NCBI GenBank assembly: GCA_021151485.1
Contig: JAGKXB010000032.1
Span: forward strand, 1-24,071
Length of the DNA stretch: 24,071 bases
Reading direction: 5' to 3'
Origin: Oxalobacteraceae bacterium
GTDB lineage: Bacteria > Pseudomonadota > Gammaproteobacteria > Burkholderiales > Burkholderiaceae_D
The position numbers and the translations under genes are program-made. This document shows, piece after piece, positions 1-8,168 of the stretch. The notes below the pieces were generated by a model that made no database searches, was not told where the DNA came from, and was given only the letters and a program-made list of their open reading frames with translations. Every line of letters starts with the position of its first letter. Position 1 is the stretch's first letter.

Positions 1-51
1 ACCATTCTTCCTTCTTACTCGCCGCTAAATCGTCTTGTTCAGCAGCAGAGA
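1..51 (-). other. Putative rRNA operon leader, cut by the window edge
   Basis: This is the transcript expected from the promoter at 58-86, reading leftwards. It contains no credible reading frame. The early CTCTCTGCTGCTGA resembles Burkholderiales rrn leaders. The 16S gene itself would lie outside the window, so this rests on the promoter and on that short match. Confidence 0.35.
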
Positions 52-57
52 GGCGAG

Positions 58-86
58 ATTATGAACCACCAAAACCAACTCGTCAA
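58..86 (-). promoter_or_regulatory. Strong sigma70 promoter, probably of an rRNA operon
   Basis: On the minus strand the -35 TTGACG (81-86) and the -10 CATAAT (58-63) each match consensus at 5 of 6 positions and are separated by exactly 17 bp. Just upstream (about 87-120) are A and T tracts resembling an UP element. Just downstream is a C-rich discriminator followed by CTCTCTGCTGCTGA, a string I associate with the start of rRNA operon leaders in Burkholderiales. It points off the left edge of the window. The promoter elements are seen directly; the rRNA assignment is from memory of the family and is inference. Confidence 0.6.
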
Positions 87-123
87 CACCTTTTTGCAAA
101 AAAACTGAATTTTTTCATGTTTT

Positions 124-1275
124 TTAAAGTTGACCGTAGGAATGCAGTCCCGATAAAAACATATTGACACCCAAAAATGCAAATGTTGTCACCAACAAAC
201 CTATCAAAGCCCACCAGGCAGCAACTTGCCCACGCAACCCCTTCATTAGCCGCATGTGCAACCAAGCGGCATAATTAAGCCAAACAATCAGCGCCCATGT
301 TTCTTTGGGATCCCATGACCAATACCCCCCCCACGCCTCTGCCGCCCACAATGCGCCCAATATCGTAGCAATGGTAAAAAACGCAAAGCCAACCGTAATC
401 GCCTTGTACATTACATCATCCAATATCTCAAGAGACGGCAAACGATCAATCAATACACCTTTTGATTTTAAAAGATAGGCAACCGCAACCATTGCCGCCA
501 ATGAAAAGGTACCATAACCAACGAAATTAGCCGGCACGTGAATTTTCATCCACCAACTTTGCAATGCCGGCACCAAAGGTTGAATATCCGCAGCCTCACG
601 CGTCACGGTATACCAAAGCAAAAAAACCACCGCAGCAGCAATAATCAACAACACAAATGGACCAAGCTGACGAGTTGCATAACGCTCCTCATAATGCAAA
701 TAAAATAAAGCTGTAATCAGGCAAAAAAGAATAAAAACCTCATATAAATTTGAAAGAGGAATATGACCAACATCAACGCCAATCAAATATGACTCATACC
801 AACGCACCAACATGGCAACAAAACCCAACAACACAGCCGCCCAACACAAAATCGAACCAACAGCTAAACCATGCTGAAAACGTACAATCAACCCCATCCA
901 ATAAAACAATGTAGATAAGAAAAATAAAACACTCATCCACAAAACCGCTGACTGACTAGACAATAAATATTTCAGCAAAAATTTCTTGTTACCCATCTCC
1001 AACACGCCACCGTACTGTGCAATGGCACACAAAGATAGCAAAGTCATCGCAACAATCAACCAACGTATTGATTTCCAATACCACCCCAACCAAATAAAAG
1101 TAGGGGCAGCCAATATCAACACTGCCTTTTCGTAGTAGTCCATAAATGCACCAAAACGCCCAAGCGCAAACAAAGAGGCGGCCACCAAGGCAACCGCATA
1201 CAACCAGTCAAACAATCTCAATTGCCTAAAAAACCCCGGGGCTTGCGTAGACGCTTGATACATTTGATTTGACAT
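124..1275 (-). CDS. ccsB: Cytochrome c biogenesis protein CcsB (ResC/CcsA family)
   Basis: Membrane component of system II cytochrome c maturation. With ResB it carries haem across the inner membrane and joins it to CXXCH motifs of apocytochromes. The 383-residue protein is strongly hydrophobic with about eight membrane segments. The tryptophan-rich haem-handling (WWD) motif WGGYWSWDPKE is at residues 315-325, and candidate haem-ligand histidines are H171, H246 and H340. The ATG at 1275 follows a weak GGTGG; a second ATG at codon 5 is possible. It lies 50 bp after resB and probably shares its transcript. Its clients in this window include CcoO, CcoP and the cytochrome c4-like protein. A run of eight G (325-332) codes for part of the WGG in the WWD motif, so slippage there would destroy function. 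The stop codon lies only about 37 bp before the outward promoter at 58-86. Confidence 0.95.
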   Translation of the reverse strand: MSNQMYQASTQAPGFFRQLRLFDWLYAVALVAASLFALGRFGAFMDYYEKAVLILAAPTFIWLGWYWKSIRWLIVAMTLLSLCAIAQYGGVLEMGNKKFLLKYLLSSQSAVLWMSVLFFLSTLFYWMGLIVRFQHGLAVGSILCWAAVLLGFVAMLVRWYESYLIGVDVGHIPLSNLYEVFILFCLITALFYLHYEERYATRQLGPFVLLIIAAAVVFLLWYTVTREAADIQPLVPALQSWWMKIHVPANFVGYGTFSLAAMVAVAYLLKSKGVLIDRLPSLEILDDVMYKAITVGFAFFTIATILGALWAAEAWGGYWSWDPKETWALIVWLNYAAWLHMRLMKGLRGQVAAWWALIGLLVTTFAFLGVNMFLSGLHSYGQL

Positions 1276-1325
1276 ACACCACCACTTTCTTGTCTTATTT
1301 CAATTAAGATGCAATACCAATCAGT

Positions 1326-3440
1326 TTATGTGTCGGTACGTTGCGTTGACTTCACTAAACTTTTGCTCAACAGGTCAAACTCCTTCTCAAAGTCCAAAGT
1401 TTTACGCTGCGAGCTCATCGCCATTAAAATCTTAGTTCCAGTATTTGCATCCATCTCCCGCACCCATATCCATAAGCGACGTTCACGTATATAAAACATT
1501 GAAAACACGCCCAATATCAACAAAAGACAGCCCAAATAAACCACTGTTTTTCCAGGCGAACGCGTGACCTGTAGCACGGACGCCTTTACTTCCTCAAACT
1601 CATTTAATTGCAAATAAATAGGAGCTTTATAAAAAAAAGCATCAGATAATGCATTAGCAGCAAGTTGTAAAAAACGTTGATGCTTTTCATCCAACACAAC
1701 AACTCTCTCCCCGTCTTTCTCACGCGCAACCTGCCACAATTCCCACAAAGTACCATGCAAAATCTTCATAAAAATATCAGCAGCCTTACCTTGTTCTGTT
1801 GCCGGTATTTTTTGCAAAAATCTCGATACCGCCAAATAACCCGCCTCTTTTTCATCTCCCACAAAAACAGACAAACCTCTCAAAGCCGATTGTTGCAACT
1901 GTGATCGCAAAGCGATGGAGTCGGGCTGCATACCAGGCATGGCGTGTTGGGCATAACGCTGTGTGGCGAGCAGACGTAATTCGGGCTGCATGAGCGCCGC
2001 GCGCAAACGCATCCACTCTTTTACACTACCACCATCATCTGCGGGAATACGCAAATAACTGAAAGGGTCACTTGGCGACTCACGCACACCCGCCAAAAAC
2101 ACATCAACACCGTCAATATGCACAGGGAGCATATAAGTCTGAAATTCTCTTGCCTGACCAGATTTATCTCGCAACTTATATTGAAAATTAGGGCCCACAT
2201 TTTTCAAATGCTTATTACCAGCGTTTTGACCCGCAGAACCAAGGCGCTTATCCAAACCAGCCAAAAGTTTTTGATTAAAACTCGCATCTGCCACATCCTT
2301 ACCAGCAGATGCGCCAGGATCTATATTTTCAATATTAAAAGGGCGAAAACCTGTCCACTCAATCACGTACTCACCATTACCAGCCAATCCATTTGCATTA
2401 CCAATCGTAGCCTGAACAGGGAATGTCCCATCGCGCCCGCCTTGCATAGGATGGGCTGTCAGCTTGAGCTGACTACCGCCATCTTCAAAACTGGATTGAT
2501 AGAGCGCAATACCTTGATAAATTAAAGGTTGGTTGACCTTAATCGTTGCAGGGAAACTTTTCCCAGTCGCATGATCAGTAACGAGCACTTCACTGGCAAA
2601 AAGCTTGGGCATACCCGTAGAATAAAAATCGATGATAAATTTTTTCAGCTGAACCGTAAAAGGCAAATCCTGAATCAAAACACCCTTTTGCCTTGGAATA
2701 ATTGCAGTATCACTACTCCCCCCCTCGGAAATCATCATATTTCCTCGGAAGCTTGGATTACTCAAACCTAAACGATGCTGTTTAGGTATTTGAGCAATGA
2801 TGCCATTGCCTGCAAAAGTCGTTTTGTCACCAAACCATTGATAAAAACGTATCGGCAAATCTGAGTCCAACAACCCGCCCAAGCAAATAATCACGATGGC
2901 GCTATGCGCAAAAATATAGCCCCACTTATTAGCAGCCCCCTTCTTGGCAGCAATAAGTGTGGCATTTTCTTTCGCTACGATTTTGAATTGATAAGCATGC
3001 GCAACAATGCTGCTGCTTAGGTGCTGGGCTAACACAGAATGGGGCATCGTTGACGTCCACTCGACCCGATGATGAAAATTACGTAACGATTGCTCACGCA
3101 CATTTTCACGCCAGCTACGCATTTCTTTCAACATTTTCGGCCCATTTCGCACAACACAAAATGAAGTCGACAACATAAGAAACCCCAAAATCAGCAAAAA
3201 CCACCAAGCTGAATATAGGGAGTAAAGACTAAATTTATCGAATATTTCGAACCAAAATGGCCCGAATTGATTGACGTAGTTGGGCAATGGCTCATTTTGC
3301 TTGATGATGGTACCAATCACAGAAGCAATCGCGATCAACACCAGCAGACTGATCGCAAAACGCATTGATGATATCAACTCAAACGTGCGAACAAATCGGC
3401 GACGCCTGGGTTTGGTTGCTACGCTGCTGCTTGCGGCCAT
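1326..3440 (-). CDS. resB: Cytochrome c biogenesis protein ResB (Ccs1)
   Basis: Partner of CcsB in system II cytochrome c maturation; it is thought to bind apocytochrome and help haem transfer on the periplasmic side. The protein has 704 residues. After a basic N-terminus (KPRRRR near residue 10) there are hydrophobic segments at about 25-45 and 75-95, another near 175-190, a long periplasmic region, and a last membrane span near 630-650 followed by a cytoplasmic tail. This is the usual ResB plan and length in betaproteobacteria. The ATG at 3440 has no strong Shine-Dalgarno sequence. The gene sits 127 bp downstream of the cytochrome c4-like gene and 50 bp upstream of ccsB, so a c4-resB-ccsB transcript is likely. 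The identification rests on architecture and the adjacent ccsB. Confidence 0.93.
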   Translation of the reverse strand: MAASSSVATKPRRRRFVRTFELISSMRFAISLLVLIAIASVIGTIIKQNEPLPNYVNQFGPFWFEIFDKFSLYSLYSAWWFLLILGFLMLSTSFCVVRNGPKMLKEMRSWRENVREQSLRNFHHRVEWTSTMPHSVLAQHLSSSIVAHAYQFKIVAKENATLIAAKKGAANKWGYIFAHSAIVIICLGGLLDSDLPIRFYQWFGDKTTFAGNGIIAQIPKQHRLGLSNPSFRGNMMISEGGSSDTAIIPRQKGVLIQDLPFTVQLKKFIIDFYSTGMPKLFASEVLVTDHATGKSFPATIKVNQPLIYQGIALYQSSFEDGGSQLKLTAHPMQGGRDGTFPVQATIGNANGLAGNGEYVIEWTGFRPFNIENIDPGASAGKDVADASFNQKLLAGLDKRLGSAGQNAGNKHLKNVGPNFQYKLRDKSGQAREFQTYMLPVHIDGVDVFLAGVRESPSDPFSYLRIPADDGGSVKEWMRLRAALMQPELRLLATQRYAQHAMPGMQPDSIALRSQLQQSALRGLSVFVGDEKEAGYLAVSRFLQKIPATEQGKAADIFMKILHGTLWELWQVAREKDGERVVVLDEKHQRFLQLAANALSDAFFYKAPIYLQLNEFEEVKASVLQVTRSPGKTVVYLGCLLLILGVFSMFYIRERRLWIWVREMDANTGTKILMAMSSQRKTLDFEKEFDLLSKSLVKSTQRTDT

Positions 3441-3567
3441 GATAAATCGTCATTCCAAGATACGATCCCACGGCATCAATTTTCAAGTACGAACTTTAAT
3501 CAATGCCATGAAATGAAACTACCCACCATTTCGAATACGCAAATTTTGCTACTTTGCCCACTCTGAC

Positions 3568-4227
3568 TTATTTTAAACCAGCAATATAATCTGCTACAGC
3601 TTTGATTTCGTCATCTGACATACGCTTAGCAATCGCATTCATTTCTGCACTATTACTGCGCGCAACAGTACGGAAATTTGTCAACTGCGTCACTGTGTAA
3701 TCTTGATGCTGCCCAGCAATACGTGGATATTGAGTTGGAATACCAGCGCCATTTGCGCTATGACAAGCCGCACAGGCCGGTACATTTTTATCAGCAATTC
3801 CGGCACGGAAAATCTTTTTACCTAAATCTATCGTTTCTTTATTTTTAGCCGCACCAGGTTTTTGTGCTTGCACTGCCAGATAAGCCGCGATATTTTTGAT
3901 TTCAGCATCAGTCATAGCTTTGGCATAAGGGGTCATAACAGCATTATTACGACTTGCACCCTTAAAATCCATTAATTGCTTAGCGATGTATGACTCTTGC
4001 TGCCCCGCCAATTTAGGATTTTGTACAATAGTGGAATTGCCTGCTGCACCATGACAAGAGGCACAGGCTGGAATATTACGACCGGCATCGCCATTCACGA
4101 ATAACGACTCACCCTGCACCAAATCTGGCTTGGATACTTTTTTCTCCTCCGACGCTATAGCAAAAGTGGAGACGGCCAACATTGCAAGGAACAAAGACTT
4201 CAAAAACGATAAAAACATACGATTCAT
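3568..4227 (-). CDS. Cytochrome c4-like dihaem c-type cytochrome
   Basis: Periplasmic dihaem electron carrier, likely to pass electrons towards the terminal oxidase. With the start at 4227 it has 219 residues: an N-terminal signal sequence ending around residue 26, then two homologous cytochrome c halves. The haem motifs are CASCH (55-59) and CAACH (152-156), and candidate axial methionines are M98 and M195, each about 40 residues after its motif. Each half contains an IAxYLAxQ- or VADYIAG-like C-terminal helix, as in cytochrome c4. The open frame extends upstream to 4272, but the ATG at 4227 has AAGGTG five bases upstream and begins a normal signal peptide, so it is preferred; an ATG three codons later is also possible. 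It leads the resB-ccsB group that would attach its haems. Confidence 0.92.
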   Translation of the reverse strand: MNRMFLSFLKSLFLAMLAVSTFAIASEEKKVSKPDLVQGESLFVNGDAGRNIPACASCHGAAGNSTIVQNPKLAGQQESYIAKQLMDFKGASRNNAVMTPYAKAMTDAEIKNIAAYLAVQAQKPGAAKNKETIDLGKKIFRAGIADKNVPACAACHSANGAGIPTQYPRIAGQHQDYTVTQLTNFRTVARSNSAEMNAIAKRMSDDEIKAVADYIAGLK

Positions 4228-4232
4228 CCCAA

Positions 4233-4238
4233 CACCTT
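4233..4238 (-). promoter_or_regulatory. Ribosome binding site that fixes the cytochrome c4 start
   Basis: AAGGTG on the minus strand lies 5 bases before the ATG at 4227. The longer open frame beginning at 4272 has no comparable signal and would add 15 residues before the signal peptide. Confidence 0.6.
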
Positions 4239-4379
4239 GAAACTGATTATTAATAAAGGTAAACAAAAGCAAATCTCAAGCAAGTACGTACAATAACTGT
4301 GGCCATTACCGCATTGCTCATTTCTTATTACTTGAAAACATTTTCATTTTGTTTTAACGCAATAATACTTAACCCATCA

Positions 4380-4406
4380 TTGTACAATATGTATAAGATG
4401 TACAAT
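4380..4406 (+). promoter_or_regulatory. Possible promoter region of engB with a direct repeat
   Basis: In the 226-bp gap between the diverging cytochrome c4 and engB genes, TGTACAAT occurs twice (4381-4388 and 4399-4406), 18 bp apart, and the first copy lies in the palindrome TTGTACAA. TACAAT and the intervening TATAAG (4392-4397) resemble -10 elements, but no good -35 sits 17 bp upstream of any of them. It may be a promoter or an operator. The rest of the gap is AT-rich with nothing else I can name. Confidence 0.3.
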
Positions 4407-4453
4407 CGCTTTTTGGCATTTCGGCCTCATTTTCTTGCATTTTCTTATATCTC

Positions 4454-5179
4454 ATGTCCAAACTCTGGCAAGCCCGCTTTTTCACCACAGTAAACCATCT
4501 TCGCGATTTGCCCACCACCCAGATACCTGAAATCGCTTTCGCTGGGCGCTCCAATGCAGGAAAGTCAAGCGCAATCAATGTCTTGTGCAATCAAAAAAGC
4601 CTGGCATTTTCATCCAAAACGCCTGGCCGCACACAACACATCAATTATTTTTCTATCGGTGGCGCGTTGGTAAGTCAACATCGAAAAGATGAAACCAATG
4701 TGGATGAAATTCAAGCGCTACTAGTTGATTTACCGGGTTATGGCTACGCTGAAGTTTCTGGCTCGGCAAAACTACATTGGCAAGAATTGTTGAGTAAATA
4801 TGTACAAACACGTAAACAGCTAGCTGCATTAATCCTGATCATGGATGCACGCCGACCATTCACGCCGCTAGATGTACAAATGTTGGAATGGTTCGCCCTA
4901 ACTGGCAAGCCGATTCATTGTATTTTAAGCAAAGCCGACAAGCTTAATCGCAATGATTGCATGAATGCTCTGCGCCTGACGCGTACCATATTGTCAAGTT
5001 ATATTGATGAGACAGGAAACCCATTTCCGTTCACAGCACAACTTTTTTCTGCACAAAAAAGAATCGGCCTGGAAGAGGCGAACGACAAAATTCTAAGTTT
5101 AGTGGGATTATCCAAGCCACTCGAAACAACCCCGTCCGATGAGGAAGCGAGCAATCGCACGCCCACACAAGAAAAATAA
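4454..5179 (+). CDS. engB: Ribosome biogenesis GTP-binding protein YihA/YsxC (EngB)
   Basis: Essential-type GTPase of the TrmE-Era-EngA-EngB group, involved in large ribosomal subunit assembly. The 241-residue protein carries the G motifs in order: GRSNAGKSS (31-39, P-loop), TPGRTQ (56-61, switch I), DLPGYG (92-97, switch II) and SKADK (159-163, base recognition). The N-terminus with [14 protein letters not shown] is typical of betaproteobacterial members and supports the ATG at 4454, although no Shine-Dalgarno is visible in the pyrimidine-rich leader. The last 20 or so residues (after about 218) are a polar, acidic, probably disordered tail. It diverges from cytochrome c4 and ends 42 bp before the hemB start, so the two may be co-transcribed. 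Confidence 0.96.
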   Translation: MSKLWQARFFTTVNHLRDLPTTQIPEIAFAGRSNAGKSSAINVLCNQKSLAFSSKTPGRTQHINYFSIGGALVSQHRKDETNVDEIQALLVDLPGYGYAEVSGSAKLHWQELLSKYVQTRKQLAALILIMDARRPFTPLDVQMLEWFALTGKPIHCILSKADKLNRNDCMNALRLTRTILSSYIDETGNPFPFTAQLFSAQKRIGLEEANDKILSLVGLSKPLETTPSDEEASNRTPTQEK

Positions 5180-6238
<1,059 letters not shown>

Positions 6239-6277
6239 ACACGTAGCGAACCTTGTCAAAATACTTTGTATTACATA

Positions 6278-6313
6278 ATCGTTCCTGAGAGATCTTTTCC
6301 GTCAGGAACGGTT
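6278..6313 (+). terminator. Hairpin after hemB, probable terminator
   Basis: CGTTCCTGA (6280-6288) and TCAGGAACG (6302-6310) form a perfect 9-bp stem with a 13-base loop, extendable by one G-T pair and two A-T pairs. On the plus strand it is followed by GTTTT, a short T run. It lies between hemB and the end of the converging secreted-protein gene and could also slow transcription from that side, though no T run follows on the minus strand. Confidence 0.55.
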
Positions 6314-6317
6314 TTAA

Positions 6318-6626
6318 CTACTTGAGACAACTATACTTTGTAGTATCCGTATTTGCTGGGCATGTACATGCCAAAACTGATTGCATATTATTACCCCCCC
6401 CCACCATCTCCTTCCATTTGTACCCCTTAGCAGATGAGACACAATTGGCTTTAGGGCCTGACGTCCACCGACCGTCAGACAATTTTTGGCTCCAATACGT
6501 ACGACACGGCGCGGCGCCACCACATTCGGTCATCACAGCAAATGCAGTTTGGGCGAGGCTTGACAGTACCAGTGCAGCTCCCACCGTTGCAATCAACCTC
6601 CCTAACTTTTGTTTTGTAATGTTCAT
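6318..6626 (-). CDS. Small secreted cysteine-containing protein, function unknown
   Basis: I do not recognise the family. The 102-residue product has a clear signal peptide (KQK, then a hydrophobic core, ending AQTAFA near residue 30) and a mature part of about 70 residues with six cysteines (C35, C41, C62, C87, C89, C99), suggesting a disulfide-bonded periplasmic or secreted protein. The ATG at 6626 is preceded by a perfect AGGAGG at 6-base spacing, so it is well expressed if transcribed. The last cysteines sit in CTCPANTDTTKYSC, which resembles TCPATPNTTTKFY in the broken gene at 18015-18296; the distance from the preceding cysteine is the same (25 residues), so the two look paralogous. A G9 tract (6394-6402) encodes VGGG around residues 75-78. 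It sits alone between hemB and fnr, with its own leader. Confidence 0.8.
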   Translation of the reverse strand: MNITKQKLGRLIATVGAALVLSSLAQTAFAVMTECGGAAPCRTYWSQKLSDGRWTSGPKANCVSSAKGYKWKEMVGGGNNMQSVLACTCPANTDTTKYSCLK

Positions 6627-6639
6627 GACAACCCTCCTA

Positions 6640-6670
6640 AAATTTAAAGTTAAATTTCGTCTTCAAGACG
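6640..6670 (-). promoter_or_regulatory. Two adjacent palindromes in the leader of the secreted-protein gene
   Basis: AAATTTA (6640-6646) and TAAATTT (6651-6657) are an inverted repeat with a 4-base gap. CGTCTT C AAGACG (6658-6670) is a second palindrome immediately next to it. They lie between the likely promoter at 6713-6742 and the Shine-Dalgarno at 6633-6638. They could be operators or small leader hairpins; no known regulator consensus is recognised. Confidence 0.3.
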
Positions 6671-6712
6671 TCACCACAATAACACCGACCATTGCTTTAA
6701 GTCACCGCAATT

Positions 6713-6742
6713 TTTATAAACTCACGCCTTACCTTGAGTGAA
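6713..6742 (-). promoter_or_regulatory. Possible promoter of the secreted-protein gene
   Basis: On the minus strand TTCACT (6737-6742, 4 of 6 matches) and TATAAA (6713-6718, 5 of 6) are separated by 18 bp. This would give a leader of about 80 bases containing the two palindromes at 6640-6670. Nothing better is visible in the 170-bp gap that also holds the unresolved fnr promoter. Confidence 0.3.
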
Positions 6743-6796
6743 TCATTACCTCTACGAGAATTATAGTACCCGTGGCACCAACCAAAATAACAACAA

Positions 6797-7576
6797 ATGC
6801 CCTACACTAATGGAATGACACAAGAATCCTTCAATTCGCTGGTTACTCCAGGTACTCCGCTCGAAACCCTAAAAACAAAATGTGCGACATGCAGCATGCA
6901 TCAGCTATGTTTGCCGATGGGACTAGATAATAATGACATGGATCGTTTAGATCAGATTATTGGTCGTCGTCGCAAAGTAACACGCGGAAGCACTCTGTTC
7001 CGCATAGGCGATTCCTTCCAAAATTTGTATGCTATTCGTCTAGGCCACTTCAAAACCTATCAACTCAATCGTGAGGGGGGGGAGCAAATCACTGGCTTCC
7101 AAATGGCCGGAGAATTGATTGGCATGGATGCCATCAGTACCGACCTGCACCATTGCACCGCCGTAGCATTGGAAGATAGCGAAGTATGTGAAATACCATT
7201 TGACAGCCTACAACAATTACTAGTCGACATCCCAGCCCTGCTGCGCCATTTCCACCGCATGATGAGCCAGGAAATCACCCGAGAGCAAAGCGTCATGCTA
7301 TTACTCGGAAACATGCAAGCAACCCAACGCTTTGCCGCTTTTTTAGTCAATCTCTCATCACGCTATGAAGCGCGTGGTTATTCACCACACACATTCCAAC
7401 TTCGCATGTCACGTGAAGAAATCGGCAACTATCTGGGTCTAACCATCGAAAGTATCAGCCGCCTGCTGTCGAAGTTCAAAAAGGAAGGTTTGTTGCGTGT
7501 TAATAATCGCGAAGTAGAGTTACTTGACCCAATACGTCTAAAAGCTATTACAGCCGGCACCCACTCCTACACTTAA
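6797..7576 (+). CDS. fnr: Fnr/Anr-type oxygen-sensing transcription regulator
   Basis: CRP-family regulator that dimerises and binds TTGAT-N4-ATCAA when its [4Fe-4S] cluster is intact, that is at low oxygen. The 259-residue protein has the cluster ligands C29, C32 and C38 near the N-terminus plus C120 in the beta-roll domain, matching E. coli Fnr C20, C23, C29 and C122. The C-terminal helix-turn-helix contains SREEIGNYLGLTIESISRLL (about 204-223), with the E-SR recognition residues of Fnr. The ATG at 6797 lacks a Shine-Dalgarno; the ATG at codon 7 is an alternative. No clear promoter or self-binding site was found upstream. Exact binding sites precede ccoN and hemN in this window, so it probably controls both neighbouring transcripts. 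A G8 tract (7075-7082) encodes the EGGE at residues 93-96. Confidence 0.96.
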   Translation: MPYTNGMTQESFNSLVTPGTPLETLKTKCATCSMHQLCLPMGLDNNDMDRLDQIIGRRRKVTRGSTLFRIGDSFQNLYAIRLGHFKTYQLNREGGEQITGFQMAGELIGMDAISTDLHHCTAVALEDSEVCEIPFDSLQQLLVDIPALLRHFHRMMSQEITREQSVMLLLGNMQATQRFAAFLVNLSSRYEARGYSPHTFQLRMSREEIGNYLGLTIESISRLLSKFKKEGLLRVNNREVELLDPIRLKAITAGTHSYT

Positions 7577-7616
7577 ATAAAGAAAAGGTATCGGCAATAG
7601 ACGAAGCCAGCCGTCC

Positions 7617-8159
7617 CTAATCCTCCATTGATTTGGGCAGCTCCGCTTGCAACGTGACAGCTTGTTGTTTTGGCCAGGACCAATTACCCGCTAAACGCCA
7701 TTCACGTCGCTCACCTTCCAACAACAAAACCCAGCGACTACGCTCAAGCATAGGCAAACGTATCGAGAAAGCACCAGAAGCATCAAGCTGCGCAAATAGA
7801 TTGATATCTTTCTCTGGTTGCGTCGCATGAGATAAGCGCACAAACACCTTTTTTTGTAAGGGTAAGTCATCATTAGCTTGCATCAACTTACCAATCAACA
7901 AACCTTGATTAGCATCGTAAGTCAGCTCTGCAGAGACTCCCAATGCCGCAGCACGATGATCACGTCGTAAATCCTGATTGATCGCCTTACCTTGTTTATA
8001 GTAGTCACCAACAACCAATGCATCTTGCTGTGTATACGCCAAGTAGCAAAAATAACTACCCGCCACAATCGCAATAGCAGGGCCCAACATCAAAAACCAT
8101 GGCCAACGATGTTTCCACCATGGCGCTGCAGATGTTGACTTTAATGCCGAAACAGTCAT
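7617..8159 (-). CDS. fixH: FixH/CcoH family cbb3 oxidase assembly protein
   Basis: Small membrane protein needed for cbb3 oxidase maturation or stability in several proteobacteria, thought to interact with the copper ATPase and oxidase subunits. The 180-residue product has one N-terminal membrane span (about residues 20-42) followed by a periplasmic domain. The sequence DYYKQGKAINQ just after the span is the FixH family signature. The ATG at 8159 has AAGGAG five bases upstream, overlapping the ccoG stop codon, so the two genes are translationally close (9 bp apart). It is the last gene of the ccoNOQP-ccoG-fixH run and converges with fnr, whose stop is 40 bp away; no terminator is obvious in that gap. 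Confidence 0.9.
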   Translation of the reverse strand: MTVSALKSTSAAPWWKHRWPWFLMLGPAIAIVAGSYFCYLAYTQQDALVVGDYYKQGKAINQDLRRDHRAAALGVSAELTYDANQGLLIGKLMQANDDLPLQKKVFVRLSHATQPEKDINLFAQLDASGAFSIRLPMLERSRWVLLLEGERREWRLAGNWSWPKQQAVTLQAELPKSMED

Positions 8160-8168
8160 GGTGACTCC

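Noticed and set aside
1309..3516. Several plus-strand open frames opposite resB (for example 2118-2525)
   Set aside because: They lie antisense to a clear conserved gene, have no ribosome binding sites, and their translations look like shadow composition.
6734..6746. TTGAGTGAATCAT upstream of fnr as a self-binding Fnr site
   Set aside because: The half-sites are separated by 3 rather than 4 bases and both carry a mismatch; it also does not align with a convincing -10.
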